From contig JAOWBW010002204.1 of the NCBI GenBank assembly GCA_026119855.1, positions 1-64,000 of the forward strand: a DNA stretch of 64,000 nt. The letters run 5' to 3'. This stretch comes from Campanula takesimana (Eukaryota; Streptophyta; Magnoliopsida; Asterales; Campanulaceae). Below, piece by piece: positions 1-11,791 of the stretch; the stretch's first letter is position 1; each line of letters begins with the position of its first letter. The notes under the pieces were generated by a model. The model ran no database searches. It was given only the letters and a program-made list of their open reading frames with translations, and had not been told where the DNA came from. The translations under genes and the position numbers were made by a program.

Positions 1-10
1 CCTTTCTATC

Positions 11-97
11 CCGCGGATGCATCTGTGCTCCGCGGATTCATTTATCTCTCCCGCGGGTACATCTCTGTCCCGCGGGATGCACCTTTCTCTCCCGCGA
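11..97. repeat. CCGCGG palindrome array in the LTR of element Z
   Basis: The palindrome CCGCGG occurs at 11-16, 30-35, 51-56 and 70-75, with a fifth degenerate copy at 92-97. Spacing is 19-22 bp, close to two helical turns. Spacers are AT- and pyrimidine-rich. It lies upstream of the TATA box, so an upstream promoter role is possible but untested. Confidence 0.7.
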
Positions 98-326
98 TAT
101 GCAGGTTAGTATCCTCTAAATACTTCCCCACGATTAGACAAGGTCGGGGAAGTCTTCTACCCATCGGGATCCTCGAGGAGCAGTGGATTGGAGGGTAGAA
201 TAGCGAAGTTCGCCACGTGGCCCAATCATAGGGTTACACGTGGCCTAGTTGGGTTTAAACGGGAGAACTGCGGGATGGTCATCACATCTTGGAGTGCATG
301 TGCAAGGCAACATGGCCTTACTTCCA

Positions 327-347
327 TTCACTATAAATACCCCATAA
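327..347 (+). promoter_or_regulatory. TATA box region of the element Z LTR
   Basis: TATAAATA at 332-339 is the likely core promoter. The 21-bp block around it is identical to the block around the TATA box of the copia-1 LTRs (5118-5138 and 26107-26127), although the two elements belong to different superfamilies. Confidence 0.65.
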
Positions 348-573
348 GGGACCTTATTTGTGAGAAGAAGGGCTGATTATACCATTCCATATAATTTCTC
401 TCTCTACGAAACCAAGTTCTGCAGTACTTGTCTCTCCCCGAAACCCTTCTTGTTCCTATTCTCGCTCCTCTCTCTATCGCTCTCCGGTAATCCGTGTAAC
501 TCTCCCTACCTAGAATACTCTTCTAAAACTTTAAAAAACCCTAAATCACCTCGTAGGACTACCCTCCTACATT

Positions 574-591
574 TGGCGACTCTGCTGGGGA
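574..591 (+). other. Primer binding site (tRNA-Arg type)
   Basis: TGGCGACTCTGCTGGGGA is complementary to the 3' end of a plant tRNA-Arg, the primer known for Ogre/Tat elements. It lies two bases after the LTR end. Confidence 0.8.
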
Positions 592-1130
592 GGTATTCAA
601 GAAAAAATGTCACTTTTTCCGGCTACATCTCATCGGTAATACTCAAAAGGGGACAAGCAAGGAATAAGAGCTATTCTATTACTGTAAAGCAGCTATCAGG
701 CTTCAACAATGGCAGGAACTTGAAGCTGCTAGCAGCCTAAAAAAAAACCAAAAAGAAACTTTGAAAGAGAGGGGAAAAGGGGTAGATCTGTTATCACCAT
801 GTCTGTTTGGTCCCAGATCTAATAACGGAAGCAACAACAAACACCAGATCCGGACTGTGTTGAGCAAGATGAAGCTAAAGACGAAGAAATCGCGACAAAT
901 GGAGCCTAGATGTGCAGCCAATCCCCTCGCCAATTACCTTCGGCCAGATTCCGGCTACTTCTGGTAATGACGACGTAGCGCGTGGATCAACAACAAAAGA
1001 CAACAGATCCAGATGTGCCTGTTGGGTTTTGAGGCACCATGCGCAGCAGAAACGGCAATAGAAAATCAACAAAACCCTAGAGCCCATGGATCCATTCATG
1101 ATGATTAAATTAATAAGAAGATGAATTTAG
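592..1130 (+). other. Leader remnant of element Z, non-coding
   Basis: This follows the PBS. The reading frames here are short (76 codons or fewer) and resemble no known protein. An A-rich tract lies near 740-760. I see no gag. The right limit is arbitrary because the junction with the next sequence is not visible to me. Confidence 0.35.
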
Positions 1131-2013
1131 AATACTACCGATGTTATGCGTTTAAAATTTCGGATCTTCAAATCTTCAAGTCTTCAAGCTTTATGATTTG
1201 ATCTTCTCCACGTTATTCGAATCACGATCACAGGAACATGAACTTGAGATTCTAAAGGAAGCACCCTCTAAGTGTATCCACACGCGAACGAATATCTAGA
1301 ACAATTCTAGATCCGGACTGCTAGATCCAATCATTAGAAAACAGCTTTTCTAATCTTCAAATGCTATATGAATTTTGGTGTTCTTGAGCTTTTGATTCTC
1401 AATCTAGGCTCAAGAATATGTTTCTCAAACATATGGATTACCCATGAATAATGGTTGGTGAAAGAGGATTATTATACTCTAAAATCCTTAACACTTAAGG
1501 ATCCTTAAGACCTAATCCCGTCACCCTAATTATTCTGCTGTAATTCTGGCCCAGACATTCTGGTACGGTCACGTGCTCACAAACTGGCACGGTCGTGCCA
1601 AAGGGTGCGAATGTTCATAACCTTCTGGCACGGTCGTGCTCATAAACTGGCACGGCCATGCCCGCCAGAAATTCAGTCTTTTGCCGTTTAACAATTCGTT
1701 ATTTTGTGTGTGACCCCATAGGATTATATTAAGCAATGAGTCCAACCAAGGTCAACTCATAAATCATGAGCGGACTCTAGCAAGCCATCATGATTACCCA
1801 ATTAATAAACTTAACGAAGGTCGTTTATCCTCATAGAATATATCACAATCCTTTTGTCACGCGATATCATATTGAACATAAGTCATGGTCCACGTCAATT
1901 TTATATTGTTCAATGCTTTCTCGATCTTGAGTAGATTGATATGAGAAAATGATATTGAACACATCAATTCATTTGAGCGTGGCCACGCATTTCATCAATC
2001 TCACTCTTCGGTG
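1131..2013 (-). mobile_element. Left piece of an old Ty1-copia LTR (element E), split by element A
   Basis: Non-coding sequence that continues after element A at 31099. The two flanks join as CGGTG (2009-2013) and GAGTG (31099-31103), consistent with a 5-bp TSD in which the left copy lost one A. The minus-strand orientation comes from the right piece, which ends at a TGTTGG-type LTR terminus next to a polypurine tract. The left end of this LTR is not resolved and the start coordinate is approximate. Confidence 0.5.
1560..1662. repeat. Four dispersed copies of a CTGGCACGGTCGTGCC-like inverted motif
   Basis: Copies start at 1560, 1584, 1625 and 1647. GGCACG and CGTGCC are inverted arms around a 2-bp centre. 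Starts are 24, 41 and 22 bp apart. The copies differ by one to a few bases. They lie in the LTR of element E. Confidence 0.6.
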
Positions 2014-3372
2014 TGTAAGTACCCCAATCTGAAACCGACCTATCTTAGAGGTAGTCTTAGCACCGTTTCAGGATAAGCTAATAGGCCAGGACCTCCCTAG
2101 GATAAGCTATAAGATTATTATTGCCATTTTGCCTTGTCAAAAGCTTACAAAAAAAAAAGAGTGAAACATTAGAACTAAGGTTACTCTGTCGAATTCACCT
2201 CAGAATAGTGTGAGTAAGAGTGAACAAAGAGTGAAAGAGAGAAAGGAAGATTGGCCTAAACCAAGATAGGTAAAGCACCTTCTCCCCCTCCCTTCTCTTC
2301 ATCTAAGAACTCTATTTATCTTTGATCTTGTCATTTATTGTTGATCTTTACATTCTTGCAAGTCTTGTCCATTCAAGCATATACATATATCTATTACTAT
2401 TTAAATTTCCTAGTCCAAGCCATGAGATGATCAAAGGTGCCCTCCATACTTTGTGTAGGAAGAGGTTCAAACCTAGTTTGATCATGGCTTGTTGATTGTT
2501 CATTTACATTCTTGTCATAGATGATGCTCTTATTGCTCATTTTGCTCATTTTAAGCTATGATGATCATGTTGAGGATAAAGTCTCAATCTTTATCCTCAT
2601 CACCTTGATCTAGCCCAAAATTCCAAGTTTGGGTATAAATATCCAATCTTTAGGTTTGTTCTTGTCCCTAAAGGATTAATCTTGCCTAGAAGAGCCATTT
2701 TGATGTAAAGTTTCAATCTTTACTCATCAAATGGTCACTATGGCTCAAAAAGGCATATTGGCCACCTTTTTCATGTTTCTCCCATGATTGCCTTTAATCA
2801 TGCCCAAACTCTTGTTTTGGGAGGTTCTTTGATGATCAAATGGCATAGGAATGAGTTGTTAATGTTGTTTTGTGTTGGAATAACAAACTGGAATCAGAAC
2901 AGTTTGGTCCAGTTCAAGCAGAATGCTCTGTTTCTGCCGGAACTGGACTGTTGCTTGAACAAACTGTAAAATCCCAGGAGTGGTCTCCCCATCCGTACGG
3001 CTACTTTGGCCGTATGGGGGAGATTGACCATTTTGCCATTATGTCTTCTGTTTTCTTGTCAAACAAACCCTTTTTCAGTTGAAAAGATAAACAAAAAGTT
3101 AAAACAAAGATTTTTCGTTAAAACACACACACACACATGCACTTTTATTAACTAACAAGGGAGACTCGGCTTTGTCCGAGGCACTTGGGAGGACGTAAAA
3201 AACTCTTCCCAAGTTGTAACCTGATCTCCGAACCTTTCAACTCAAACCTTGTCATTTTGTGGGTTTAAAATTAACAAAATGTGGCGACTTCGTTAAATTG
3301 GTCCGGTTCCCGCGTTTGGTATTTCGCCCTGAAACGTGCTCGTGTTTTTTTTTTTGGGGCGGGATCCTTACA
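2014..3372 (+). repeat. 5' LTR of element A
   Basis: It starts TGTAAGTACC and ends CCTTACA, directly before a PBS. Positions 2110-3372 match 29828-31098 nearly throughout. It contains CCGTACGG at 2993-3000 and CCGTATGG at 3010-3017, forming an imperfect hairpin, and a short CA repeat at 3123-3136. Confidence 0.85.
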
Positions 3373-3391
3373 GTGGCGACTCCGCTGGGGA
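3373..3391 (+). other. Primer binding site of element A (tRNA-Arg type)
   Basis: GTGGCGACTCCGCTGGGGA directly follows the LTR end and matches the Tat/Ogre tRNA-Arg primer site. Confidence 0.85.
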
Positions 3392-4499
3392 TTAGAGTGC
3401 TTTCGGACTTTTCTAGAAGATTCTCGTTCCGTTAGTTGACTTCTTGATATTTGTGTGTGTTGATGTTTCTGTTTGAACGTTTGAGTACATACGTTCTGAA
3501 AATACAATAAACTGGGGCTTGATGATCAGAAGTTGGAGAAACTGAGAAAAATCTCCAACCCTCTTTCTTTAGCCGTACGGCTACTTTGGGTAGGGGATCA
3601 GAAGTTGCAAATTAACAATTGTGCAGGGCTGCAACATTCTAGGATGCCCCTCTGTCTTCTTGTCCAGTTCCAAATTTTACAGTCTTACTTTGCATATTAC
3701 CTTCATTCTTTTGGCCAAAACTTGATTTAAAAAAAAAACTTGGTTATGCATAATCTTTTGTCACTTAAATGGTTTCCAAAACCTCATCGTGCATAATCCT
3801 TTTTGTAAGGGTTTTTCTTGAGTCTTCTTGTTGTGCACAATTGCTTTGTACAAAAGGGTTTCAATGTAAAATATTTCTTTTGAAAAAGTTTGATTCAAAT
3901 TCTTGTTGTGCACAACTTGGTAAATGTACAAGTTTTGTCTTTGTTTGTTCATATTCCTTGATTTGTGTGTGTATAATTGTTTAATCATGCTTGTTCATAC
4001 TTTTTCTATCTTGCTTATGCCATGCTCATCATATCGAAAAAAACGGATGAAAATCTCTATTTTGCTCAAAAGGGAACATAGAATGGCTTCACACTACGCG
4101 CATTGACCTTGCACGTTCCAAATGCCCTTTAACCGGGAGGATGCCACGAGCAGCTCGTGGGCGCTCTTGTTCCCTTCGATGCGCGCACGGGTCCATTCCA
4201 CCTCCCTTCCGAGCCGAGTAACCCACTGTCCGTGACACACAAATACCGTAACCTTGGTGGTTTTAGTCAGCTCACGTTTGCCACGTCCATAACGCGTGTC
4301 CAAAGTTAATTGTGGCCAAGTTAACGCCCGAGTGTGACTCCTTGATGAAATGCAAGCGTGGCCTAACAATCCTTTAACTCGTGCGTTAATGATGACCGCA
4401 ATTAGCGAAGGTCATGTGCTAAGGATAGGGTGACACCGTGTCGTTAAGCCCTAATGTACGAGTTATTTTAATCATCCTTAAGGCCATGGTCAAGGACTG
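3392..4499 (+). other. Leader of element A, left part
   Basis: Non-coding sequence similar to the leader of element B (33223 onward), including the shared block starting near 4071 and 33967. AGCCGTACGGCT, a 12-bp perfect palindrome, is at 3571-3582. The last five bases, GACTG (4495-4499), are the TSD of copia-1. Confidence 0.65.
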
Positions 4500-5945
4500 T
4501 GTTGGGTATGCCCACACATATCTCAGTTTTAATGTAATAGGATTTATTAGATTTGATTGATCCATCACCTAAGTTTTTTTCATGGACTTTAGACCCACAT
4601 GTAAGAAGTATTTATACTTCATTTTTAAGTTGTCCATTGTTATAGAATAGGCTTAGAAATAGGGCAAGAAGATCAAGTTTCAAGAAAAATCACTCAGTGA
4701 GTTGAGCCACGCTTATGCGCCTCCTGCGCCACGCGCCTTCTACATTTGCGCCATGCGCCATTTAGAGCGCGCGCATAAGGATTTCTTCATAAGCTATGTT
4801 ACGCGCCTCTGAGCCCCTTGATTTAAGCGCACGCTTATTGTGCGCCTCTTGGCTCAATGCGCCTTGGCTCAAACGCGCCTCAAAGTGTTTATTCAAACTC
4901 AGTGATTTATTGAAGACTCGAAGACTTGAAGAGAATTCAAATTACGCCAATGATCCAACGGTGGTTAAAAGATGCATATGCGCCTAATCTATTGACACGT
5001 GTCCATAACGGTCACATTTATGTTGAGTGTCAAAATGGGCATAATATATGCATGCTCCAATCAACGAGCGACAGCTCATCTTATCCACAAGGATCTCCAA
5101 CGGCTAGTTTTTTGAAGTTCACTATAAATACCCCATAACTTCAACATTTTGAAGTTGCTGAGTTTTGCTAAGAATTTCAAGAATTTCTCTCTCAAAGCAT
5201 TTGTTGAAGATTTGAAGATTGCCTTCGTTTTTCCAGATTTCCTCAAGAACATCTTCATACCTTCATCCTTAGCCCAGATCTTCAAGCTATAACACTTTAG
5301 TTTCATTGTGCTCTAAATCATAAAGATCTAAAGAGCCTTGATACTAAACACACACGCACCTCTTTAAGTTTGATCATTTAGATCCATCTTTTAGAGATAC
5401 ACCGGTTATTGTTTTGGATTTGTTCATTCATAGAATATTAGATCTTGAGTTAGTGTAGGAGCTCAAAAGTTGTAATTTGTAACACTCACTCATTATATAA
5501 GATCTCCATTAGAAATCCAAGACTAACCATCTTGGTAGAGGACGTAGATCTTTCATTGATCGAACCTCTCCAAATAGCTTGTGTTATTATCTTGTCATTT
5601 CTTTCAAGTTATTATTTTCACTCACTATTTGCTTGTTTACTCATTGTAGATTGATTGAACTGAATTGTGTTGTGTTGTTATATCATTTGCCTTAGTTCTT
5701 ATTTCAACCACTTTGAGCCAAAATACTTAGAGTGTGTGTGCGCCCTTTATCACACTTTGCGCCTATTTTCATTACTAAATTCCGCTGTGCATTTCACTCA
5801 CTCACTTAGGCGCATTTCATAACGCTTACTTGATAAAGTGCGCATTTGCAATTGAGTTTTTCAAGGGTACAAAAGAATTTAAAACAGCTATTCACCCCCC
5901 CCCTCTAGCTATTTTTCATACCCTTGTTGCCCTTTGGGACCAACA
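4500..5945 (+). repeat. 5' LTR of copia-1
   Basis: Starts TGTTGGGTATGCC and ends GGGACCAACA, two bases before the PBS. About ten GCGCC words lie between 4710 and 4985, upstream of the TATA box at 5123-5130. A C-rich run near 5894-5903 lies close to the 3' end. Confidence 0.92.
5123..5130 (+). promoter_or_regulatory. TATA box of the copia-1 5' LTR
   Basis: TATAAATA, about 620 bp into the LTR and downstream of the TGCGCC cluster. The same box is at 26112-26119 in the 3' LTR. Confidence 0.7.
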
Positions 5946-5947
5946 AG

Positions 5948-5960
5948 TGGTATCAGAGCA
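5948..5960 (+). other. Primer binding site of copia-1 (tRNA-Met type)
   Basis: TGGTATCAGAGCA matches the 3' end of initiator tRNA-Met in complement, the standard primer of Ty1-copia elements. Confidence 0.92.
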
Positions 5961-6019
5961 AACACCTTTATAAAACATTTTTCGTTTTTCAAGCTTAACA
6001 GCTTGGGTGCCGATTCTAA

Positions 6020-8431
6020 ATGGCAAACTCAAAACCTATGGCAACTGCAAACTACACTCACGTTCCGGTCTTTGATGAAGATCATTTTGACGTGTGGAAA
6101 TTCAGCATATTGACTCATCTCAACTCAATCGATGAAAGGCTCCATGACACCGTCGTTTATGGACCTTATATTCCGATGAAGGCGAATCCAAATCCACGCA
6201 CCAACGCTGCCCAACCTACAGTTCTCAAACCAAGGGAAGAATGGACCGAGGAAGAAATTAGAAGAGTTGCAAATGATGGCAAAGCAAGAAACATTCTTCT
6301 AAGCACTCTAAGCACGGCTATGAAACAACAAGTCATGCATTGTGCTACTGCTAATGAGCTTTGGGATGCTATTGAAGAGCACATAGAAGGAGACACGGTT
6401 TGCAAGGAGAACAAGAAATACGAAGTTCAAAAGAGGTTCAACAATTTCTCTCAACTCCCCGGTGAAAACTTAAGGCAAACTTATGAACGCTACTGTGAAA
6501 TTATCAATCTATGTATTTCACTTGGCATGAAGTTTACCAACAAAGATTTGAATGTAAATTTTCTACAAGCTTTTGGATCAAGATACCTACATAAATCTAG
6601 CGCTCTTGAAGACGCTGGAACTTTAGATGTTTGGACTTTAAGGAACCTATATGCAAATCTCAAAGTTTACGAACTCAAACTCCAACGAATCAGCGAAACT
6701 GAAGGAAAGTCAAAATCTATGGCTATGATGGCGCACAGAGAAGCTGCGCCTACTCCTGCGCCTGTACAAGACCAGAAAAGCTCCGATCCCAAAATTTCTA
6801 CTTCTGAGCTATTAGACATGGATGATGAAGACTTCGCTTTATTTGTGAAGAAATTTCAAAAATTCAGAAAATTCTCAAGACCCGGCTCAACCAACAAATT
6901 TCAAGGATCTACCAGCAAAGCTCCTCAAAAGTTTTCAAGGAGCAGTGATTCAAAAGGAAAAGAAGATCTTGTTTGTTTTAATTGCAGGAAACCCGGACAT
7001 TTTGCATCAAGCTGCCCGATTCCCAAATTTGAATATATGCAGAAGAAGAGCAGCCATACTCCCAAATTCACTCCCAAGTTTACTCGTCACAAGGGAATGG
7101 TTGCTGAAGAAGAAGCACCAGCAAATGAGCACAATACTTGGATTGAAACAGACTCCGATGAGAGCGATGAAGATTCCGATGATGGACTCGTTTGTTTGAT
7201 GGCAAATGATGATGAAGTTGATGCTTATGATTCTGATGATGACTTCTCCAAGGATGTTCCCGATATGAATGCCTTGAATAAACCTATCAAGAAATCTGCA
7301 GGTTTTCAAGAAGTGAAAAAGAAGAAAGGACCAACCATCAGCGAGCTCGTTGAACAAGGATTTCTCACTCCGGCTCAAAACGATGGTGGATTGTTATTCT
7401 CACGATGTGATCTTGGAGCAAGGAACAAATTGAGAAAAGGAGCATACATTAGACCACAGGTTGAACCAACTGCTCCAATCTCCAAAATCAATGATGAAGT
7501 GATTGCTGAACAAGAAAAATTGTTCAAGAAGGCTGAAAAGGTAATCACTAGATTTGATAGTATGAAGGAAGCTTTAGCACTATCATGTGATGAAATTTCC
7601 CAGCTTAAGACCGAGAAATCTCTACTTAAATCTGAACTCACCCTCCTTAAGGAGCAGATAAAGAGCATGACTCCTCTTACTGTTAAAAACACTTTTCTAA
7701 CAGAACAGAACTCACTTCTTAAAGTTCAAAACGATGAATTGGTTGCTCAAATTACTGATCTTAAAAAGATTACAAATGAGTGGTCCAATTCTCGTGTCAC
7801 TATGGAGAATATATTTGAGTCCCAAAAAGTCAGTGGTGATAAAAGTGGCTTGGGATTCTCATCAACTAGTGACAACTTTAAATGTGATGTCTGTGCTGAA
7901 AGAGATAGTGAATTTACCAACCAACAAACTTTTGAAATTCCCAAGGAAAAACATTCTAATTCAATGGGTAAAGGACAGGAAAAAGTCAAGAGACAAACAT
8001 TCCATTATGTCTACCCAACGAAGCAATTTGGGAAAGCTAATGGGAAAGATATAGCTACAGATGAACCATCTCCTAGCAAAATCATTCTTGAAAATAGGCG
8101 CGCTCCTTCTCCGAGTGCTCATTATGCGCCTAAGAGCCACGCGCCTCATCGCCGTGCGCCTCCTAGCCCTATGCGCCCTCCGAGAAAAAGCGTTCCAAAA
8201 TTTCAAAAGAAAGATTTTGTTAAGGCTAGTTCATTTGACCCAAAGAAGAATGCCATCCCCAAGAAAAGTAAAGAGTTTGTGAAAACTCATGTGATTGGTG
8301 GCTTTCATCATTGTTCCATTTGTGATTGTTCAGGACACAAGGCCGTGGAATGCCTTTTGCGATTCACTCCCAATGCCAAAGGACGTAAAAATCCTAAGGT
8401 CAAGCAAGAGTGGGTTGTCAAAAGTTGCTAA
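6020..8431 (+). CDS. gag: Copia gag polyprotein with two zinc knuckles and a coiled coil
   Basis: 803 codons, open throughout; the first ATG after the PBS is used. Gag coats the element RNA and forms the cytoplasmic particle. Residues about 1-230 look like the copia gag core. A CCHC zinc knuckle (CFNCRKPGHFASSC) is at about 318-331. An acidic Asp/Ser/Glu stretch follows. A leucine-rich coiled coil is at about 487-590. An Ala-Pro-rich segment made by TGCGCC words is at about 692-725. A second CCHC (CSICDCSGHKAVEC) is near 764-777. Over half the protein lies after the first knuckle, as in SIRE-type gags. It ends 38 bp before the pol reading frame, in a different frame. Confidence 0.88.
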   Translation: MANSKPMATANYTHVPVFDEDHFDVWKFSILTHLNSIDERLHDTVVYGPYIPMKANPNPRTNAAQPTVLKPREEWTEEEIRRVANDGKARNILLSTLSTAMKQQVMHCATANELWDAIEEHIEGDTVCKENKKYEVQKRFNNFSQLPGENLRQTYERYCEIINLCISLGMKFTNKDLNVNFLQAFGSRYLHKSSALEDAGTLDVWTLRNLYANLKVYELKLQRISETEGKSKSMAMMAHREAAPTPAPVQDQKSSDPKISTSELLDMDDEDFALFVKKFQKFRKFSRPGSTNKFQGSTSKAPQKFSRSSDSKGKEDLVCFNCRKPGHFASSCPIPKFEYMQKKSSHTPKFTPKFTRHKGMVAEEEAPANEHNTWIETDSDESDEDSDDGLVCLMANDDEVDAYDSDDDFSKDVPDMNALNKPIKKSAGFQEVKKKKGPTISELVEQGFLTPAQNDGGLLFSRCDLGARNKLRKGAYIRPQVEPTAPISKINDEVIAEQEKLFKKAEKVITRFDSMKEALALSCDEISQLKTEKSLLKSELTLLKEQIKSMTPLTVKNTFLTEQNSLLKVQNDELVAQITDLKKITNEWSNSRVTMENIFESQKVSGDKSGLGFSSTSDNFKCDVCAERDSEFTNQQTFEIPKEKHSNSMGKGQEKVKRQTFHYVYPTKQFGKANGKDIATDEPSPSKIILENRRAPSPSAHYAPKSHAPHRRAPPSPMRPPRKSVPKFQKKDFVKASSFDPKKNAIPKKSKEFVKTHVIGGFHHCSICDCSGHKAVECLLRFTPNAKGRKNPKVKQEWVVKSC

Positions 8432-8468
8432 CCCTAGGACCCAAAAAGAATAAAGGGGACCTGCTTAA

Positions 8469-11400
8469 ATGTCTATATTTCAGGTTCTTTGTTTCATGGC
8501 TGGATCTTCAAAAGCTAGAAATTATGAATGGATTCTCGATAGTGGGTGTTCAAGACACATGACTGGAGATGAATCCTTATTAGAAGATGTCCATGAAGAA
8601 AGAGGTCCCTCCGTAACATTTGGCGATAATAACAAAGGTCAAGTTGTAGCATATGGAAAGCTCAAGAAAGACAAAGTGTGCATTGAAAGAGTCTCACTCG
8701 TCGAAGGGCTCAAGCACAACTTATTATCCATATCTCAATTCTGCGACAAAGGATTAGAATGCCATTTCACTTCAACGCAATGTCTTATCAAGAATGGCAA
8801 AACTGGAGCTATCTTACTCACGGGATATCGTAAGACAAATATTTATATTATTGATTTCCATAGTATGAACTCTAGTACTAATCTTTGTTTTGTAGCAAAA
8901 AGTGTGAACGAAAATAGTTGGCTGTGGCACAAGCGCTTAAGTCACTTGAACTTCAAGTATCTATCTAAACTCAGCAGGAATAATCTTGTCAAAGGACTTC
9001 CCAAGGTTGCTGATCATCATGACAAAAAGTGCGCCGCATGTCAACTTGGCAAACAACCGAAGCAGTCATTTTCAAGCAAGTCAAATCCTTCAACTACAAG
9101 ATGTTTGCAACTGCTTCACATTGATCTATTTGGACCAGTTTCCACCGCAAGTATTAGAAGAAACAAGTATACTCTAGTTGTGGTGGATGATTATTCAAGA
9201 TATACATGGGTAGAGATGATGATTACAAAAGATGATTGTTATGATATTCTCACTACCTTATTTCGACTGCTCCAAACCCAAAAAGAAGATGACATCGTTA
9301 GTGTTCGATCCGACAATGGAACAGAATTCAAGAACAACGGTGTTGCTCGATATTGTGAAGATCATGGGATAGATCACAACTTTTCAACCGCCGGAGTCCC
9401 TCAACAAAATGGCGTTGTTGAACGAAAGAATAGAACGTTGATTGAAGCGGGAAAGACGATGATAGCTGAAGCTAAATTGCCTAAGTACTTTTGGGAAGAA
9501 GCTATCAACACTGCATGTTTTACTCAAAATCGTTCCCTCATCAACAAACTTCACAACAAGACTCCGTATGAACTTTGGCGTGGTAGAACTCCCAACATTG
9601 CATTCTTCAAGATCTTTGGTTGCAAATGTTATATCCTCTACAACGGAAACGAACATAGAGGTAAATTCGATGCCAAAGCCGACGAAGGTATTTTTGTTGG
9701 GTATGCCAAACACTCTAAAGCTTTTCGAGTTTTTAATAGAACTACATTAGTGATAGTTGAATCTGTACATGTTACATTTGATGAACATTCTCTCCTTGAG
9801 CCACATTTGGCTCCAAATGTTGCTGATGATTCTATTGAGCTAAATGATACAGGTGCTCCTATTTATGTTGCGCCCACTCAAGATCAGAATCTATCAACAC
9901 AAGGAAATCCATCTACATCAAATGCGCCTAATTCAATGTATTATGCGCCTGGTGAATCATCTATTGCGCCTCACTCAAATGATGCGCCTCATGATTCCTC
10001 TCACGCGCCTATTTCTACTGCTGCATCTGGTGTAAACCCAAATTTCAATTCTGAGCCAGTTCAACCCCCAAATTTCAATGACTTTGAATCTGGTGAATGT
10101 ACCAATTGAAGACCTTCAAGTTTCTACGACTCAACCTAACTTACCCCTGAAATTCGTGAAGTTAGAGGTCACCCAATTGCTAATATCATCGGTGATCTAC
10201 AAGTTGGTGTTCGTACAAGGAGAGCTACAAACTTTGATGCTTACACTGCTTTTATCTCTCAAATTGAACCAAAGAAGGCTGATGAAGCGCTCCAAGATCC
10301 TAATTGGGTTGTTGCAATGCAAGAAGAACTCAATCAATTTGAACGATGTAAGGTTTGGACTCTAGTTCCAAGACCAAATGATCATGGAGTGATTGGTACG
10401 AAATGGGTGTTCAGGAACAAGATGGATGAGAATGGAACCATCACGAGAAACAAAGCAAGATTGGTTGCACAAGGCTATAGGCAAGAAGAAGGAATTGACT
10501 ACGATGAAACTTTTGCGCCCGTAGCAAGACTTGAAGCTATCAGATTATTTCTAGCTTACGCCGCTCACAAAAACTTCAAGTTATATCAAATGGACGTGAA
10601 GAGCGCGTTTCTAAATGGTGAACTCCAAGAACAAGTCTATGTTGCTCAACCACCTGGGTTTGAAGATTCACAATTTCCAAATCATGTGTACAAACTCCAG
10701 AAAGCTTTGTATGGACTCAAACAAGCACCAAGAGCATGGTATGATACACTATCAAAGTTTCTCATCGAAAAAGGCTTCACTCGCGGTAAAATCGATACAA
10801 CTCTTTTCATTGCCAAACATAATGGTCATAAATTACTTGTTCAAATTTATGTTGATGATATTATATTTGGTTCTACTAATGAATTGTTGTGCAAGCGTTT
10901 TGAGAAACTAATGAAGAGCAAGTTTGAAATGAGCATGATGGGAGAACTCACATTCTTCCTCGGGCTTCAAATCAAGCAAATGAGTGAAGGCATTTTTATC
11001 AACCAATCCAAATACACAAAGGACTTAATCAAGAAGTTTGGACTTGAAACGCTAAAGCATACGATACTCCAATGGCCACCGGCAACAAACTCGACAAAGA
11101 TTTAAAAGGTAAACGTGTTGATCAAACGCTCTATCGAGGTATGATTGGCTCACTCCTTTACCTTACTGCTAGTAGGCCTGATATTATGTTTAGTGTTTGT
11201 GTTTGTGCTCGTTATCAATCCGACCCTAGAGAAGCACACTTAATTGCTGTGAAACGTATTATAAGATATCTCTCTGGCACTGTTAACCTTGGACTTTGGT
11301 ACACCAAAGATTCGAACTTTAAACTTGTAGGTTATTCAGATGCGGATTATGCAGCGTGCACAATTGATAGGAAAAGCACTAGTGGCACCTGTCATTTCCT

Positions 11401-11791
11401 CGGATATCGACTTGTGTCATGGGCAAGTAAGAAACAAGCTTCTGTATCTGTTTCAACAACCGAAGCCGAATATATCGCTGCGGGAAGTTGTTGTTGCCAA
11501 ATACTCTGGATGAAGCAGCAATTGGTGGACTATGATATCATCGAAGAAAATTGTCCCATCTACTGCGACAACACATCAACAATTGCGGTTTCTGAAAATC
11601 CTGTCATGCACTCAAAGACCAAGCACATCGACATCAAATATCACTTCCTCAAAGACCACGTGGAGAAAGGCAATATTCATTTGGAACACGTGGGAACCGA
11701 CTATCAAATCGCCGACATTCTAACGAAAGCACTCGACGCGAAACGGTTCATGTTTTTGAGAGGTGAAATGGGTATGCTTGAACTCAACTAA
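8469..11791 (+). pseudogene. pol: Copia pol: protease, integrase, RT, RNase H (broken)
   Basis: Pol matures Gag, copies RNA to DNA and integrates it. Domain order is copia-type. Visible motifs: protease ILDSGCSRHMTG near the start; integrase HHCC zinc region, then catalytic Asp in HIDLFGP, Asp in RSDNGTEF and Glu in NGVVERKNRT; RT with MDVKSAFLNG and the active site YVDDIIFGS; RNase H with GYSDADYA and STTEAEYIA. Lesions: in-frame stops at 10107-10109 and 10137-10139 in the integrase-RT linker, best explained by paired indels, and a one-base loss near 11063 between RT and RNase H. Otherwise full length. The linker near 9870-10020 is Ala-Pro-rich because of TGCGCC words. Confidence 0.9.

Larger units (their letters stand above)
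1..571 (+). mobile_element. 5' LTR (right part) of Tat/Ogre-type gypsy element Z
   Basis: The segment has a TATA box at 332-339, a CT-rich transcribed leader, and ends in CTACA two bases before a tRNA-Arg-type primer binding site. That order (promoter, R/U5, PBS) identifies it as a 5' LTR on the plus strand; its left end lies outside the window. Tat/Ogre lineage is inferred from the PBS type only. No coding sequence of this element is recognisable to the right, so it is probably truncated. Confidence 0.7.

Noticed and set aside
4926..5138. 70-codon ORF in the copia-1 LTR (also at 25915-26127)
   Set aside because: Duplicated with the LTR, runs through the TATA box, and has no similarity to a protein.
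5948..5960. tRNA gene fragments at the TGGTATCAGAGC and TGGCGACTCCGC sites
   Set aside because: These are primer binding sites complementary to tRNA 3' ends beside LTRs; no cloverleaf is present.
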